A stretch of DNA of 64,000 nucleotides from Hermodice carunculata. Its lineage: Eukaryota; Annelida; Polychaeta; Eunicida; Amphinomidae. Both the position numbers and the translations under genes were made by a program. Positions 12,801 through 22,659 of this stretch are shown here, piece by piece. The number at the start of each line of letters is the position of its first letter. Position 1 is the first letter of the stretch. Under the pieces are notes generated by a model. The model was not told where the DNA came from. It searched no databases and worked only from the letters and a program-made list of their open reading frames with translations. The DNA is taken from contig OZ026628.1 of NCBI GenBank assembly GCA_964020975.1, positions 50,533,336-50,597,335 of the forward strand. The letters are read 5' to 3'.

Positions 12801-15800
12801 TAAATCCTTGTTGAATTTTCTGCTGACTCACCAATTTTCGCAAATTGGCTCATACCTTCCTAATGGTGCATCATATACGCAAGGTTACTGTTAATTGTCA
12901 ATAAGAAAGTACTTATGGGCTTTCAGTTTGTATGTTTTGTTTCAAATCTGAGTGACCTTGAAAGGTCAAGCTGCATACATTCCTGTTGATTACTATGTAG
13001 GTGAATAGGGACTGCTGTGGATCACGTTTTTAACTTCATCTTAAAAACTGTCAGCCAGATTCAATTCAAACATGGTGGGGATGTACCTTGGGTTAGTCTC
13101 TACCAAGATTGTTTAAATGGTCATGGTCCAGTGGTCAAGGTCACAGGTCACAGGGCAAATCTTAATTGTATGGGGTAATCTTATTTTTATTGTATTTCAA
13201 GTCGCTATAGACCCATTCTTTTCTTATTTGGTACAGATGATCTACGAGTCTGCAGAGTTTTTAATCATATTTTAATGAATGAACTTGAGGCCAAAGGTCA
13301 AGGTCACGGGGTGATTCTTATTTTTATAGGGTATTTCTCAATTATATAATACCTCTGCCCCCTTTTGACCCCTTATATTCTGTTTACTTGCAGACAATCC
13401 ATGGGTCTGGAGAATTTTTTTCACATGAATGTGGATGATCTTCAGACTGTAGGTTAAAGTCACACGGTCTTCAAAAAGATTATTGGTTAATTGTAACTGT
13501 ATAAATTCATAGATATAAATCAGGTAATCATGCATTGGTGATTGTCATGTAATCCCAGTGGACAGGTCTTATAAAAATGCCACAAGTACTTACATTTTTC
13601 TTGGTTTATATTGACATGCATTGGGAAAAGTGACACCGATCCATGATGTCATGCTCTGGGGATGCATAAGGTTTTCCGCACGAAAAATTCGCTTTTAGTT
13701 TTTTTAACCTGGTGGCTTCATATCTGAAGAGCTCGATACCAAGCCTAAAATACTAATGGCACCATCTGCAAAATACGTTCCCTGTTGGTGTAAATAATAG
13801 AATGACAAAACGTGATTAAACAAAACATTGTTGATGTAACATTAGATAAACCATAGGGAAGACATTAATGCAATTGTGTTGAACTACTACCCACCAAAGT
13901 TCAAAGACTGTAAAATAATAATGGAAATATATAAAAACAACTTTACTTTTCAATGGGCTTGACCCAACCATAAGTTTTAAATCTTGACTACAATTTCAAT
14001 CTTGTCATCTGTTTGTTTAATAAACATTCCATCCATGTTCTTCTGGCATTTTTATGTGTTAAATACCGTTCACGAAATTTTAAAATACCAAAATGCGGAT
14101 TTTTTAGACTGAAAAATGCTAATATGAAAAATAGAAGGATATATAACTGTGGTCTGTGGCCTTATCGTTACCATTGATCCCCAAGCTACACCCTGGCATT
14201 AAAAAAATCACATTTTTCAACTTAGCAGGCCTGGTCACCTGAAAATAACAAGTGAAAGTCACTGACACTGCGTAACCTACTAGAATTGGACATGATGTAT
14301 ATATCCTATAAATTGGCATGTCAAATTCAATAATTTTTGGAGATATGGAGTTTCACATCTGTACACACATTTTGGTAAATCATTTGAGCGGAATAAGCGG
14401 TGGCACCCCTAACATCATACGCAAGTCAGATTTTGAGCACTTCCACAATCCCAATAAATTTCATGAAGATCTAATAAACATTAAGGATACTAGAGTGGTC
14501 ACAATATCTTCATATTTTGACCCATACATTACATCAAACTCTAGGTGGTGCCACCAATATAGAAATTGACCTACATTTTTATACACCCCATAAGGCCTGA
14601 CAGACGTTGGGGCTTCTTAAAAAATGTGGACTTTATTGCGCTTACAAGCAAAAAGGTTACAGATGGATGGAGTACTAAGAGGATGGGCAGACAGACAGAT
14701 GTAAGTGACACAATGAGCTCAGCGACCTATGGACTGAAGGGCTAAAAACGAATACTGATGAAAAAAATCCTAGACAACTTTTGAAGCCCCATTGGTACAC
14801 ATTAAATATTTGCAATAATGCAAAATAACTAGAGAAATAAATGATTGATTCAGCATGTGAATAGTTATTTGCATATTTTCAGTGGACATTTTTCACATTT
14901 GGCCCTAACTTAAATGTTTGTTTAAGAATTAGATGACAAGGTTAAAAGTAGAGTCAGATTTAGAATTTGCAGATCATGTCTAGTTCACAATGGATATACA
15001 TTTAACTTGCGCCCAGAAATATTTTCAATGAAGTTAAAAAGTAACATCTTCCTAAAAATTGCTTTTATGATACATCTGGTTGAATGGTACTTTCTTTGCC
15101 ATGACATCATGCCATATGGGCTCTGCTTCTTTTATCCTTAATGTCTGAACACATGCCTGATCGTGTGTTACTGCTAGATTATGATTTGTAGCGTGGGTAG
15201 TAATAATAGCCTGTAAGCTCTAATGGCACCAAAAAGATAAAAATCCCTATGGTATCTTCCGTCGATCACTGCCGTATTTATAATGTATAAATGGTTTTGA
15301 TGTGTGCAGAGGTTGGTGAAAATTAACCCTTTCCCCTTGAAATAAGACTAACTTAAAAAAATTCCTTGGCATGAAGGATGGGATCCTAATATTTCTCATC
15401 TGCAATTCTCAGTAAAATTGGTTTTTTTTTTAATGTTGAAATTAGTTTAGGTGAAAACACTGAAGTAGATGCCATTTGACCACCAGAAAGTTTTGGCCAG
15501 TTTATAAAAGGGTTGAAATATCTATCTTCAGCATAGTTATATCAAATATTACTGCAAGGAGCAGAATGGATCAGAATCCTTACATTTCTGGTATCCCAAA
15601 CACTAAATATACAAAGGCTACGTTAAGGTGGAAACAAGTCACCCCTTATATATTAATACCTGTTCAGTTCACCTGACTCCATTGTTGTCAATATGTTTTA
15701 CGAAGGTCAATTATTCCAAACTATTTGTGGTTGGGTGTTTAACGTTGGCAGTTGTCATATTTTTACTACTTCATAATCCATATAGCAGCCATGATGACAA

Positions 15801-18800
15801 TTTGTGGTAGGTAATCTTCTTAATGCTTTGGCATTTAGACTTAAGCAACAACAGCACAATAATTTGGAACTGCCAAGCAACGTCTCTGTGGAGAAAACAT
15901 GGGATGCTTACCAGAATGGGGAGATGTTTGAGCCATCAACCTCAAGGTACGTTTGGTATGAAGGATGAAAGAAAATTATTGTTTCCTTACTGGAAGCAAA
16001 TGAATGCTTGGTATATTGTCAACAGGCAATGAATATGTACATTTTACCTCAGCAAAATTTATAGATTGGGCAGTATTGTGTTCAGAGATAAAATGTGCGA
16101 TAATTATAGATATAATAGCAGAATTCCCGGGTCCCCAAGCTCTTTATATTGGTGGAGACACAAGATGGCAGAGCTCGAATGAGAATTAAGGAGAATAAAA
16201 GATGTTTCTTGTCACTAATTTCTCAGGGTAACAAGTGCATAACTTTACCCGAGCAAGTTATCATTAACTTTCTAAGTGCGGCAAACTTCACTAACATGAA
16301 AGGTCCAAAAACTGCTGGGATGCCTGAAGATTGTTTGCTAAATATGTTGTCACAAGAAGAGTGCTATCTTGAGTAAAGGCCTGCCACTTAACATGCAACA
16401 ATTTGCTGTCTCGAATCAATCTACATCCATATAGATTTCTGTTCTGTTTTCATTTTGGTCATCGGAGGTGAGAATCTTTAGATTATACAGCAATTCTCAA
16501 TAGGGTCTATGCATAAGTTCACCAAGCAGGGAAACCGGAGCGGAGATTCCCATGTCAGAGTCAAGCGTGCACAGGTTTCTGGGTAATTTGCGGGCCACTC
16601 AGTCTTACCGCACAGGCTACAGCGCTACTTAATACAGCAAGTAGTGAGGAGTGAAACACGGACCAGGATTTCTTCAAAAATAGAACTAGGGTGGCTGGAA
16701 AAGTATTTGAAAGACAAAGGGATATCAGTTGATGGAAGGAATAAAGTGGTAATTTAGTTTTGATATTTGTCAGTTTGACGTTTCTTCCTGGTATCAACAT
16801 TACAGCCCACTACAGTCAGTGGTGGTTTACCATGATAATTCGACTTGTCACTCAACATTCTAATTTTCAATGCTTTCCTTACTCCCTCCGCCAACAATCT
16901 ACAACGGTAAACTTCTATACACCTCCTGTATTTGGTCCATGTCCTGCTTTTCCGTTCATGTTGACGCGAACAAAATTAATATCCGCCATCATGCATTGTC
17001 GTGAACACTTTTGAGAAGGTGCACAGCGCGCCATCTGGTGGCAAAAAATCAGCCCGCATACCTTGCTTTTGTAATGGGACAACCGCCGGAGATTTTCCGC
17101 TTGGTGAACTTATGCATAGACCATATTGTAAAATCTTTATGAAGATTTCTGATACTGCCAGCACGAGGCGTGTTTTGAAGTGACATGCTGATACCCTTTC
17201 CCTTTTGTGCTCATGATACATTTGCCTTCAGAAGCTTATTTTAAAGGCTTTATACACTACACATGTGTATTATCCCGATTTTATTTTTTGTATTTATATC
17301 TGTGGATTTTCCTGGGGAAGTACATTTTTTAATTTTCCAGTGATCAAACGAAGTCCAATGCCACAACTTACTATAATATCAACAGTGGCCAGGCAGTGTT
17401 GACAAAAGCAGATGCCACACACACATATCAAGAGTTAGGAAATGATGCTAGACCAGCAGCAGAAAGCCAGTATGAGCAATTAAGCCAGTGAGTATACAGA
17501 AAAATTTTCACAAGTTGCAACCTGATATTATAACATTGATTTTTTTCTCTTATACAAGTTGTGCCTACATAGTACGTCCATTTCGCCTAACATTCCACTG
17601 GGGATTTAGATTAATCAATGGTGGAACATTCAGTGGGGATAATTCAAGCAAAGATGAATCAGGGCATTCTGTAAATTGACATGACATTTATTGTCAAGTA
17701 CACAAGTGACTCACTATGGTGTAATGCACTCACATACAACAAGTATTGGTTGTGTTTCTCGCTTAATGACAGCAGCAGCAGAGCTGGATAGCTGATTTGT
17801 ATAGGCTAGGTGGAAGTGTATTGAAGCAAGGGACCTGTCTATGATTTGGCAAGGTACTATAATGTAATTACATGGTTGAGGGACGGGGTTGCCTTGAGAA
17901 ACTACAAGTAAACTGTCTGTGGTAATGGTGGTAACATGTAGGCAACACTTGACATCGTTGATATATTTTTTTTTCATTGGGGGAGTGCATTGTTGGGCTG
18001 AGCATAGATATGTCAATCACTTGTGTCAATGATGTTGAAAATAGATATGATCATTAATGTAACATTCCTAAGCACTGAGTATAGAACAATGTTGCAGTCC
18101 CGTGCAGAAGCAGTGATATACATGTATAAGTCCCTACTTTGTGTTTGCTATTTGTAGGCAGTCTTTGATGTCAATGTGGTACACTACGGGAAGCTTAATT
18201 GTATGCTAGAATATTGCAGTCCCATTGGGGGAATAAGTTCAGAATCCGCCACAGCACCTACCACAGTCGAGACACACGCCCGTGAACTAACACACTTGAA
18301 CACAATATCACTGTAGGAAATCAAATGTTATTCAAGACCCCACATGTAGTTAAAGTTAGCACCTTGTGTGGAGAGGGCAAAATGAGAGAAAGGCTGGACC
18401 AACCTCTGGTTTTGGTAAATCGTAAACAAAGTTTTCAAACCATGGAAAAAGCATCTAATCTTTAGATAGGCCTAGCAATAAGAATATAAAGATTTTCTGA
18501 TATAAATCAATCTATGTATTTTGCCCTTCTTCATTTCCGGCCTCTAGGTGTGAAAGTCTTTAGAATCAGACACAATTCTAAATAAACTAACCTATGCAAA
18601 GTTTTCTGGTACTATGGGATGAATGTATATGCAGTTATTAAAAATATTGAAGTGCAATGCTGATATCTCTCACATTTCATGCCGTAATTGTTTTGATGTC
18701 GGAAGCTAATCATTTTATTATCATCATATGGTCCACATGTGAGGTGTTCCAGTTATGGTACTTTTTGTACATATATGAATGTGGCTATTCTTGGAAAATA

Positions 18801-21800
18801 CATTAATAACTGTTGATTTTTCAGTGTTCCAACGAAAGTCAATACCACAGCATACTATAATATCAGTGATGTCCATTAGACAGCTTCGTTGAAAGCAGAT
18901 GATGCTTACATACCTCTACAGTGCAGGGATGCTGCTGATATAGCAACTGTGATGTAAGGACACGTGGTTGTCTTTTAAAAAAGTGGTGATAAAACATGGA
19001 TGATGGAAAATAAAATTGTCCACTTTAATATTTTAACTTGTATTTTTACTTTAATTAGTGCTTATAGAAACCATTTTTGTGGACAATTGTAGATGAAATC
19101 TTCTATTATGGTATAACCTGATGAAAAGCTTTTCTTGATCCCGTTTCGTCTTTATACACCGGGAAAAGGTAAAATATTGCATTGCAGAGTGTTTCTGGAA
19201 TGTGTACTGAGACTAATGTTGAAGTGAGCATAACATTTGTATAACACTCTCCCTTCTAAAATTTTGAGAAAAAAAATTCATGACAAGGAAAATATTTTGA
19301 AGTCTTGCAGCTCACAGAGCCCCCTCCTTGGAATATCTTGTTGCTTTTTACATGTTTGTGTTTTATAATTCTAGGCAATGTGTTATGCATTAGTTATAAA
19401 TCAAAAGTCCAATTTAAATTTTGGCTGAGTGTAAATTTCCAGTACAGGCAATGGTGAGATACAATGATGCCTGAATGAGAATATACCTATAGTGAGCAAG
19501 CAAAAGCAAGATGACCCATAAATATGGATCTGCATTGCAATTACAGTAACACCATCACTATGGTTCATAATTATGTTCAGAAGCCTTACCACAAGCAAAT
19601 CTATCTGGCAAATGAGCAGTAGGGTTAAAATAGGTGAAAATATGCTAAAATATGTTACGTTTGACATCTTAACTTAAAACTATTTCATATAGTCCGATCT
19701 TTCTTCTGTGAACATTTTGAGGTAAAATGTAGTATTTTTTATTTTATTTTCATATAGAATGTTAATGGATAATACAATGTCATGTAAATACATTGTTTCC
19801 TCTTTTTAAAATTTACAGAGTTTATATGCAAACCTCCATCACATAATTGTGCAAATGGACATTTTTGTGGATTTACAATCTGTATTAAAAACAAAACTAT
19901 TGTTTTTATGATAATGCACTTAAATGTAGTAGATTGGACAAATATTGTCAAAACTGTGATGTTTTTGTCAGCAAAGGTCTAAAGGGATATGAGTGATGAA
20001 ACAGAGTGTAAGAGTCCACAAGAATTGTATACAACACGTCTATAGAAACAGAAAATGGTCTGTGAAGAGAGGTGGTTCTCATAGGAAGTACAGATAGCGG
20101 TGTCTTGATTGATATCCCGAAATAAGACCACCCGCTTCCAGATTACTACATTTCGCTCATTAGTCTTTGAGGATACAGGGTGGTCACTCCCAGCAGATGT
20201 CTCTCATAACAGAAACACTGGTCTTTGTAAGTGGCTCAAATCACTTGTCTTTGTAAGTGGCTCAAATCATTGGTCTGCTTTGTCACTATGCAAAAGAATA
20301 CTGAGCATGCTCAGCTGTGAGCTGCATGTGGGCTTATAATATATACTGCCTTTGGAGCAAGTATCACTGTATTGTCAGTTAAGGCTGGAAGAAAATAAAA
20401 AAGTTAGCAACAAAATTAAAAAAGGTTAAGGGATTCAACATTGTGACATAATTCATGGTTTATAAAATTGAAACTAGAACATTGTGCATGCATCACCTAA
20501 CAAAAACATTTCATTGTAAATCAGCAGCTCTTCGTGGCTTATATAATAAACAATTCATTGTGAATCCACAATTCGTGGGCTATTAAACGGAATAATTCTT
20601 CGTAAATCAATGATATCTTTGTGATATATAGAAACAAGCAATTCATGGCAAACCATTTTTTTTCATGATTTTAAAAATAAAGGGTAAATTGTTATTGAAC
20701 GTTTCTGCGTGGTTTATAGAAAGAGTAGTTTCATTGTAAATCGATGATTCTTCTTTGTTTTCATTTATAACATTTTGTTGTCAAAAATGAACCATTCCTG
20801 ATATTCTATATACACTGTTCATTTCAAATCAATGGTCCATGAAGAAATGTTTTTTTGATCCAGTTTTCAACTTTAAAATTCTGTTTTCACCCATGTGGTA
20901 ATGATTCAGTCTGAGGTATTGTCTGTTTCAGTGTTGTGGCGATTTCAATACGAATCATTTCCATAATGTTTACAGGACTGTAGCGCAGCCCTCCCTTTGT
21001 GCATATGCACTGTCTATTCCCGCATTGACGACCTGATGCAGTACAGCCACATGATACAAGGTCCCCTGGGGACAACTGTTTCTAAAGCGACCAGCACAAG
21101 AGGAAGAATTAGAAGAGAACTGACTGCTACGATCATATCCTGTTATTGCATGAAATGCATAAAGGCAGTGTCGAATAGCTTTGGGACAATCAATATTGTC
21201 AGCGGCTACATATCCCCTCTCCCTGGCTGTTCCAGTTTTCATCCAAACCTCTGTGCTCAAGTGGGGCTAGCAAACATGTACATCAAAGAGAACCAACCCA
21301 TCAGTATCTTGGCTGTAACAATGACCTATCATATCCACCTGCATGACCATGAGCAACATGCAGACCTCGTAATCTGCTTCCCGGTGAGTGCAGGACAGGT
21401 CAGATAAGTTTTTGGCTAATGATTAGGGTATAGTCTGTTCTGCATTATCAATAGCACTGTAATGCCATGAATATATTACCATGACTGGGAACATCTTTGG
21501 TATCTATATGCACCTTTACTGCCACCCTGTAGAGCCAGTTACAACTTTCAGAATCAAGATCGACATTTCCTTTGGTTGCATGTTTAAGTAAACAAAACGT
21601 GCATATATTTGACATAACAGTTACCTTTAAAGGTTTTGAGATCTTTAATCCCTGGCAACCTGCACCTCATTGTACCATACTGAAATTTTGTTTGATGTTT
21701 CAAGGCAATTACATTATGGAGTGCCTTTTTTGAACGACCATGTTAACAAAACAAACACAGGGAATCTGAGGTTGGGAAAGGCAAGGAGAATGGCCATTTT

Positions 21801-22161
21801 CGTTTTCATCAAAACTTAATTGGGAATTTGGAGCAACTTTTTCAAAATGTTTTCTTAAACTGTCAATGTTTGTGCTGTGGGTGATTTTTTATAAAATGCT
21901 TTATAACACCTTACGTTCTGGGTGGTAAATGTTCCTGCATTGAACTCCAGCGTATCAATGACATGATAATAATCCACATCATGATATTTTTGCCTGGCAG
22001 ACACATGCGACCTAAGAAAGGAAAATACGTCTTTAGTTGCCTTGCTTAGTCACGTTTGTGTTTTTTTTTGTTCCAGTAACTCTTGGTTCTTGGCAAATGA
22101 AGCATTTACTCCACCACCATCAGCATACTTGCCACGCTCTCTTGTGGGAACCTCTAACTGA
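5974..22161 (+). CDS. Type I membrane receptor-like gene with ITAM-type tail (3' exons)
   Basis: Exons at 5974-6051, 11004-11097, 15839-15946, 17341-17487 and 22077-22161 join with matching phases (1, 2, 2, 2) and standard AG/GT borders. They end in a TGA. The product has a Thr-rich, probably O-glycosylated stalk, a transmembrane helix (GIITAICVLAIIIIIVQFAI) with a basic stop-transfer WRTRNR, then a polar cytoplasmic tail. The tail holds YYNI, YQEL and YEQL. The last two are separated by 11 residues, which fits the ITAM rule YxxL/I-x(6-12)-YxxL/I. ITAMs are phosphorylated by Src-family kinases and recruit Syk-type tandem-SH2 kinases; that role is inferred here. A cassette exon at 18825-18953 duplicates the ITAM exon. 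The N-terminal ectodomain is not visible, so the ligand is unknown. The introns are rich in mobile elements. I do not recognise a named orthologue. Confidence 0.78.
6066..6205. repeat. Degenerate minisatellite, GGAGATTAGGCA units
   Basis: Four or five diverged ~30-bp units built on CTTCTAGYGGAGATTAGGCA. The related and more diverged array at 7490-7800 carries the same ATTAGGCA and CTGGAATTYCAGC elements, so both probably stem from one tandem repeat. Confidence 0.6.
6487..6526 (+). repeat. G-rich GGGTT tract, possible G-quadruplex
   Basis: Several GGGTTG units run into a GGGGGCGGGGG run, giving four or more G-tracts within 40 bp on the plus strand. It lies in the intron after the stalk exon. 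It is too short and irregular to be telomeric. Confidence 0.5.
6700..7489. other. Intron, no recognisable feature
   Basis: AT-rich intronic DNA. I saw no repeat, hairpin or coding similarity. Confidence 0.45.
7490..7800. repeat. Diverged tandem array, ATTAGGCATTYC / CTGGAATTCCAGC units
   Basis: About eight imperfect units of 30-40 bp share ATTARGCATTCC and the palindromic GCTGGAATTCCAGC. It is related to the shorter array at 6066-6205 and has no coding potential. Confidence 0.6.
7801..8809. other. Intron, no recognisable feature
   Basis: AT-rich intronic DNA. No transposon end, coding similarity or strong hairpin was found. Confidence 0.4.
8810..8965. repeat. ACAGTAGACC-family element copy
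   Basis: Starts CTACAGTAGACCTTCGTTTG and continues with tandem TTTGAAAGAC(C) units and a GGAAACGGCCTCC block. This is the same layout as the palindromic element at 1195. The right end is unclear. Confidence 0.5.
9152..9534. mobile_element. Non-autonomous inverted-repeat element with C-rich internal units
   Basis: The ends are imperfect inverted repeats of about 20 bp: left AAGGGGGCAGTCACTATTTA, right reverse complement AAGGGGGTGGTCATTACTTA. The inside is a degenerate minisatellite of GAATTTTGTGACCCCCC-like units of 35-45 bp. There is no coding capacity. Terminal similarity plus internal tandem repeats suggest a MITE. The target duplication is unclear (possibly TA). Confidence 0.65.
9600..9712. 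repeat. ACAGTAGACC-family element copy (reverse orientation)
   Basis: The reverse strand reads CAGTAGACCCTCCTTTGAGA, then tandem GTGGCCAC/AGGTGGTCTC units. It ends about 60 bp before the Helitron-like copy. Confidence 0.5.
9770..10759 (+). mobile_element. Non-autonomous Helitron-like element, copy A
   Basis: Order: (TTTC)n tract at 9776-9866, a short unique segment, then about 4.5 tandem units of ~143 bp (landmark boxes at 10132, 10276, 10420, 10562 and 10705). At the 3' end is the stem-loop AGATTTGC-TTTGAG-GCAAATCT (10728-10749), followed seven bases later by CTAG and then T. Helitrons end in a hairpin followed by CTRR and insert between A and T, so the end fits. Tandem units plus a microsatellite are the layout of Helentron-associated (pearl/DINE-1-like) elements. 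No Rep/helicase is present. Related copies lie at 34545, 44640 and 46045. Confidence 0.8.
10818..10874. repeat. (ATAC)n microsatellite
   Basis: About twelve CATA units with one or two variants. Confidence 0.95.
11004..11097 (+). CDS. Receptor-like gene: transmembrane exon
   Basis: A 94-bp exon with acceptor TTCTTTTCTTCAG and donor AACAG|GTAGTG, phase 1 in and phase 2 out. It encodes TTALGIITAICVLAIIIIIV, then QFAIIW and the basic RTRNR, a textbook type I membrane anchor. The phases match both the stalk exon and the next exon at 15839, where AG+A completes an Arg codon. Confidence 0.82.
11098..11620. other. Intron, no recognisable feature
   Basis: Intronic DNA with nothing I can name. Confidence 0.4.
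11621..11842. mobile_element. Tc1/mariner-type MITE with CGCGAAA motifs
   Basis: Perfect 18-bp terminal inverted repeats (CTGTAGTTCTAGAAATTT, positions 11623-11640 and 11823-11840) are flanked on both sides by TA, the Tc1/mariner target. The 218-bp body carries five GCGCGAAAATTAAAATGCG-like boxes in both orientations and no coding capacity. Intact ends suggest a fairly young copy. Confidence 0.85.
11843..12607. other. Intron, no recognisable feature
   Basis: AT-rich intronic DNA. Short frames here have no recognisable similarity. Confidence 0.4.
12608..13669. mobile_element. ~1.06-kb non-autonomous element with GCATCCCC ends
   Basis: TTATGCATCCCC at 12608-12619 is mirrored by GGGGATGCATAA at 13658-13669. 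Next to the left end GCATC-n10-GATGC can fold. Inside are five or six diverged ~150-bp units, each with GGTACAGATRATCTAYGRGTCTG and an AGGTCAAGGTCA-type box (12785, 12960, 13130, 13300, 13455). There is no coding capacity. TA or TWA at the ends would suit Tc1/mariner or Harbinger; I cannot decide between them. Confidence 0.65.
14022..14165 (+). repeat. Dispersed repeat, copy 1 (inverted partner at 54174)
   Basis: A ~130-bp block containing TACCAAAATGCGGATTTTTT and ACTGAAAAATGCTAATATGA matches the reverse strand of 54174-54300 at high identity. The ends are not defined and it has no coding capacity. Confidence 0.75.
14170..15838. other. Intron, no recognisable feature
   Basis: Long AT-rich intronic stretch before the exon at 15839. 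I saw no transposon ends, arrays or conserved frames. Confidence 0.4.
15839..15946 (+). CDS. Receptor-like gene: juxtamembrane cytoplasmic exon
   Basis: A 108-bp exon, phase 2 in and phase 2 out, with acceptor TTTGGCATTTAG and donor TCAAG|GTACG. It encodes LKQQQHNNLELPSNVSVEKT followed by WDAYQNGEMFEPSTS, a polar tail segment directly after the stop-transfer arginines. A single tyrosine (AYQNGE) is present, but not in a YxxL context. Confidence 0.75.
16498..17128. mobile_element. Non-autonomous DNA transposon with ~30-bp TIRs
   Basis: The ends are inverted repeats of about 30 bp with one mismatch, including a perfect GGTCTATGCATAAGTTCACC (16498-16527 and 17099-17128). The 630-bp body has no transposase. 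Short frames on both strands are not recognised. It sits in the intron about 200 bp before the ITAM exon. The target duplication is not clear. Confidence 0.75.
17341..17487 (+). CDS. Receptor-like gene: ITAM exon
   Basis: A 147-bp exon, phase 2 in and phase 2 out, with acceptor TTTTTTAATTTTCCAG and donor AGCCA|GTGAGT. It encodes TYYNINSGQAVLTKADATH, then TYQELGNDARPAAESQYEQL. The pair YQEL and YEQL, 11 residues apart, fits the ITAM consensus, and YYNI is a third YxxI. A diverged copy of this exon lies 1.3 kb downstream. Confidence 0.8.
17488..18824. other. Intron, no recognisable feature
   Basis: Intronic DNA between the ITAM exon and its duplicate. No repeats or conserved frames were found. 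The size suggests that exon and flanking intron duplicated together, but the intron parts no longer align by eye. Confidence 0.4.
18825..18953 (+). CDS. Receptor-like gene: duplicated cassette exon with in-frame stop
   Basis: A 129-bp exon, phase 2 in and phase 2 out, with acceptor TGTTGATTTTTCAG and donor TGAT|GTAAGG. It aligns with the ITAM exon: PTKVNTTAYYNISD against QTKSNATTYYNINS, then SLKADDAYIPL against LTKADATHTYQEL. A TAG falls in frame shortly after YYNI, so inclusion would end the protein there and drop the ITAM-like second half. It is either a decaying duplicate or an alternatively used truncating exon. Both splice sites remain intact. Confidence 0.65.
18954..20495. other. Intron, only a short duplication seen
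   Basis: Near 20219-20278 a 30-bp unit containing CTTTGTAAGTGGCTCAAATC is present twice in tandem. Otherwise nothing is recognised. Confidence 0.5.
20500..20860. repeat. Degenerate tandem array, CATTGTAAATCAATGATTCTTCG units
   Basis: Six or seven imperfect ~50-bp units with TTCATTGTAAATCA, ATTCTTCGTGG and TTTATAGAAA landmarks. Strong divergence between units suggests an old array. Confidence 0.6.
20870..22076. other. Intron, no recognisable feature
   Basis: Longer overlapping frames on both strands at 20970-21407 have no recognised similarity. A possible acceptor at 20931 leads into a frame unlike the tail exons, so I do not call an exon. Confidence 0.4.
22077..22161 (+). CDS. Receptor-like gene: terminal coding exon
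   Basis: Acceptor TTTTTTTTTGTTCCAG, phase 2 in. The frame reads NSWFLANEAFTPPPSAYLPR and SLVGTSN to TGA at 22159-22161. The phase matches both the ITAM exon and the cassette exon. The Pro-rich TPPPSAYLP could be an SH3- or SH2-type ligand (inference). Confidence 0.68.
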
Positions 22162-22509
22162 GTCTCAATCTTGCATATGAAAAAAGTCCTTGTCTTTAAG
22201 TCAGGTGATGACTATTGTACAGCTTATAATTTGAAAATGTATGAAACAGCAACCTGCTTTGTATGTAGGAGTACTAATTCCCCAGTCATACCTGACTCTA
22301 CTCCAGCAGAAATTGATTGCAGAGTCATCTAGCTGTCCACAATGAAAGTAAAAGCAGGATATCTTCCTGTGAGTTTCCGCTATCGCTTCTTGAAGAAACT
22401 TGCTAGCAATACATGAAGTTTCTGCAAATGCTATTGATAATTTTGGCTTAGGTTACTATATTGCATGTAGGTGCAACATTAACTGCCTGGTTCCACTTCC
22501 AGGCTGCAT

Positions 22510-22582
22510 GTGTGTATGTATGTATGTATGTATGTATGTATGTATGTATGCATGCATGTATGTATGTATGTATGTATGTATG

Positions 22583-22616
<34 letters not shown>

Positions 22617-22656
22617 TGTATGTATGTATGTATGTATGCATGCATGCATGCATGCG
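22510..22656. repeat. (TATG)n microsatellite
   Basis: About 36 TATG/CATG tetranucleotides. The open frames through it on both strands are artefacts of the repeat. Confidence 0.97.
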
Positions 22657-22659
22657 TGT

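Noticed and set aside
20970-21407. Overlapping 96- and 136-codon frames on opposite strands
   Set aside because: No similarity, no signal or domain, and inside a receptor intron.
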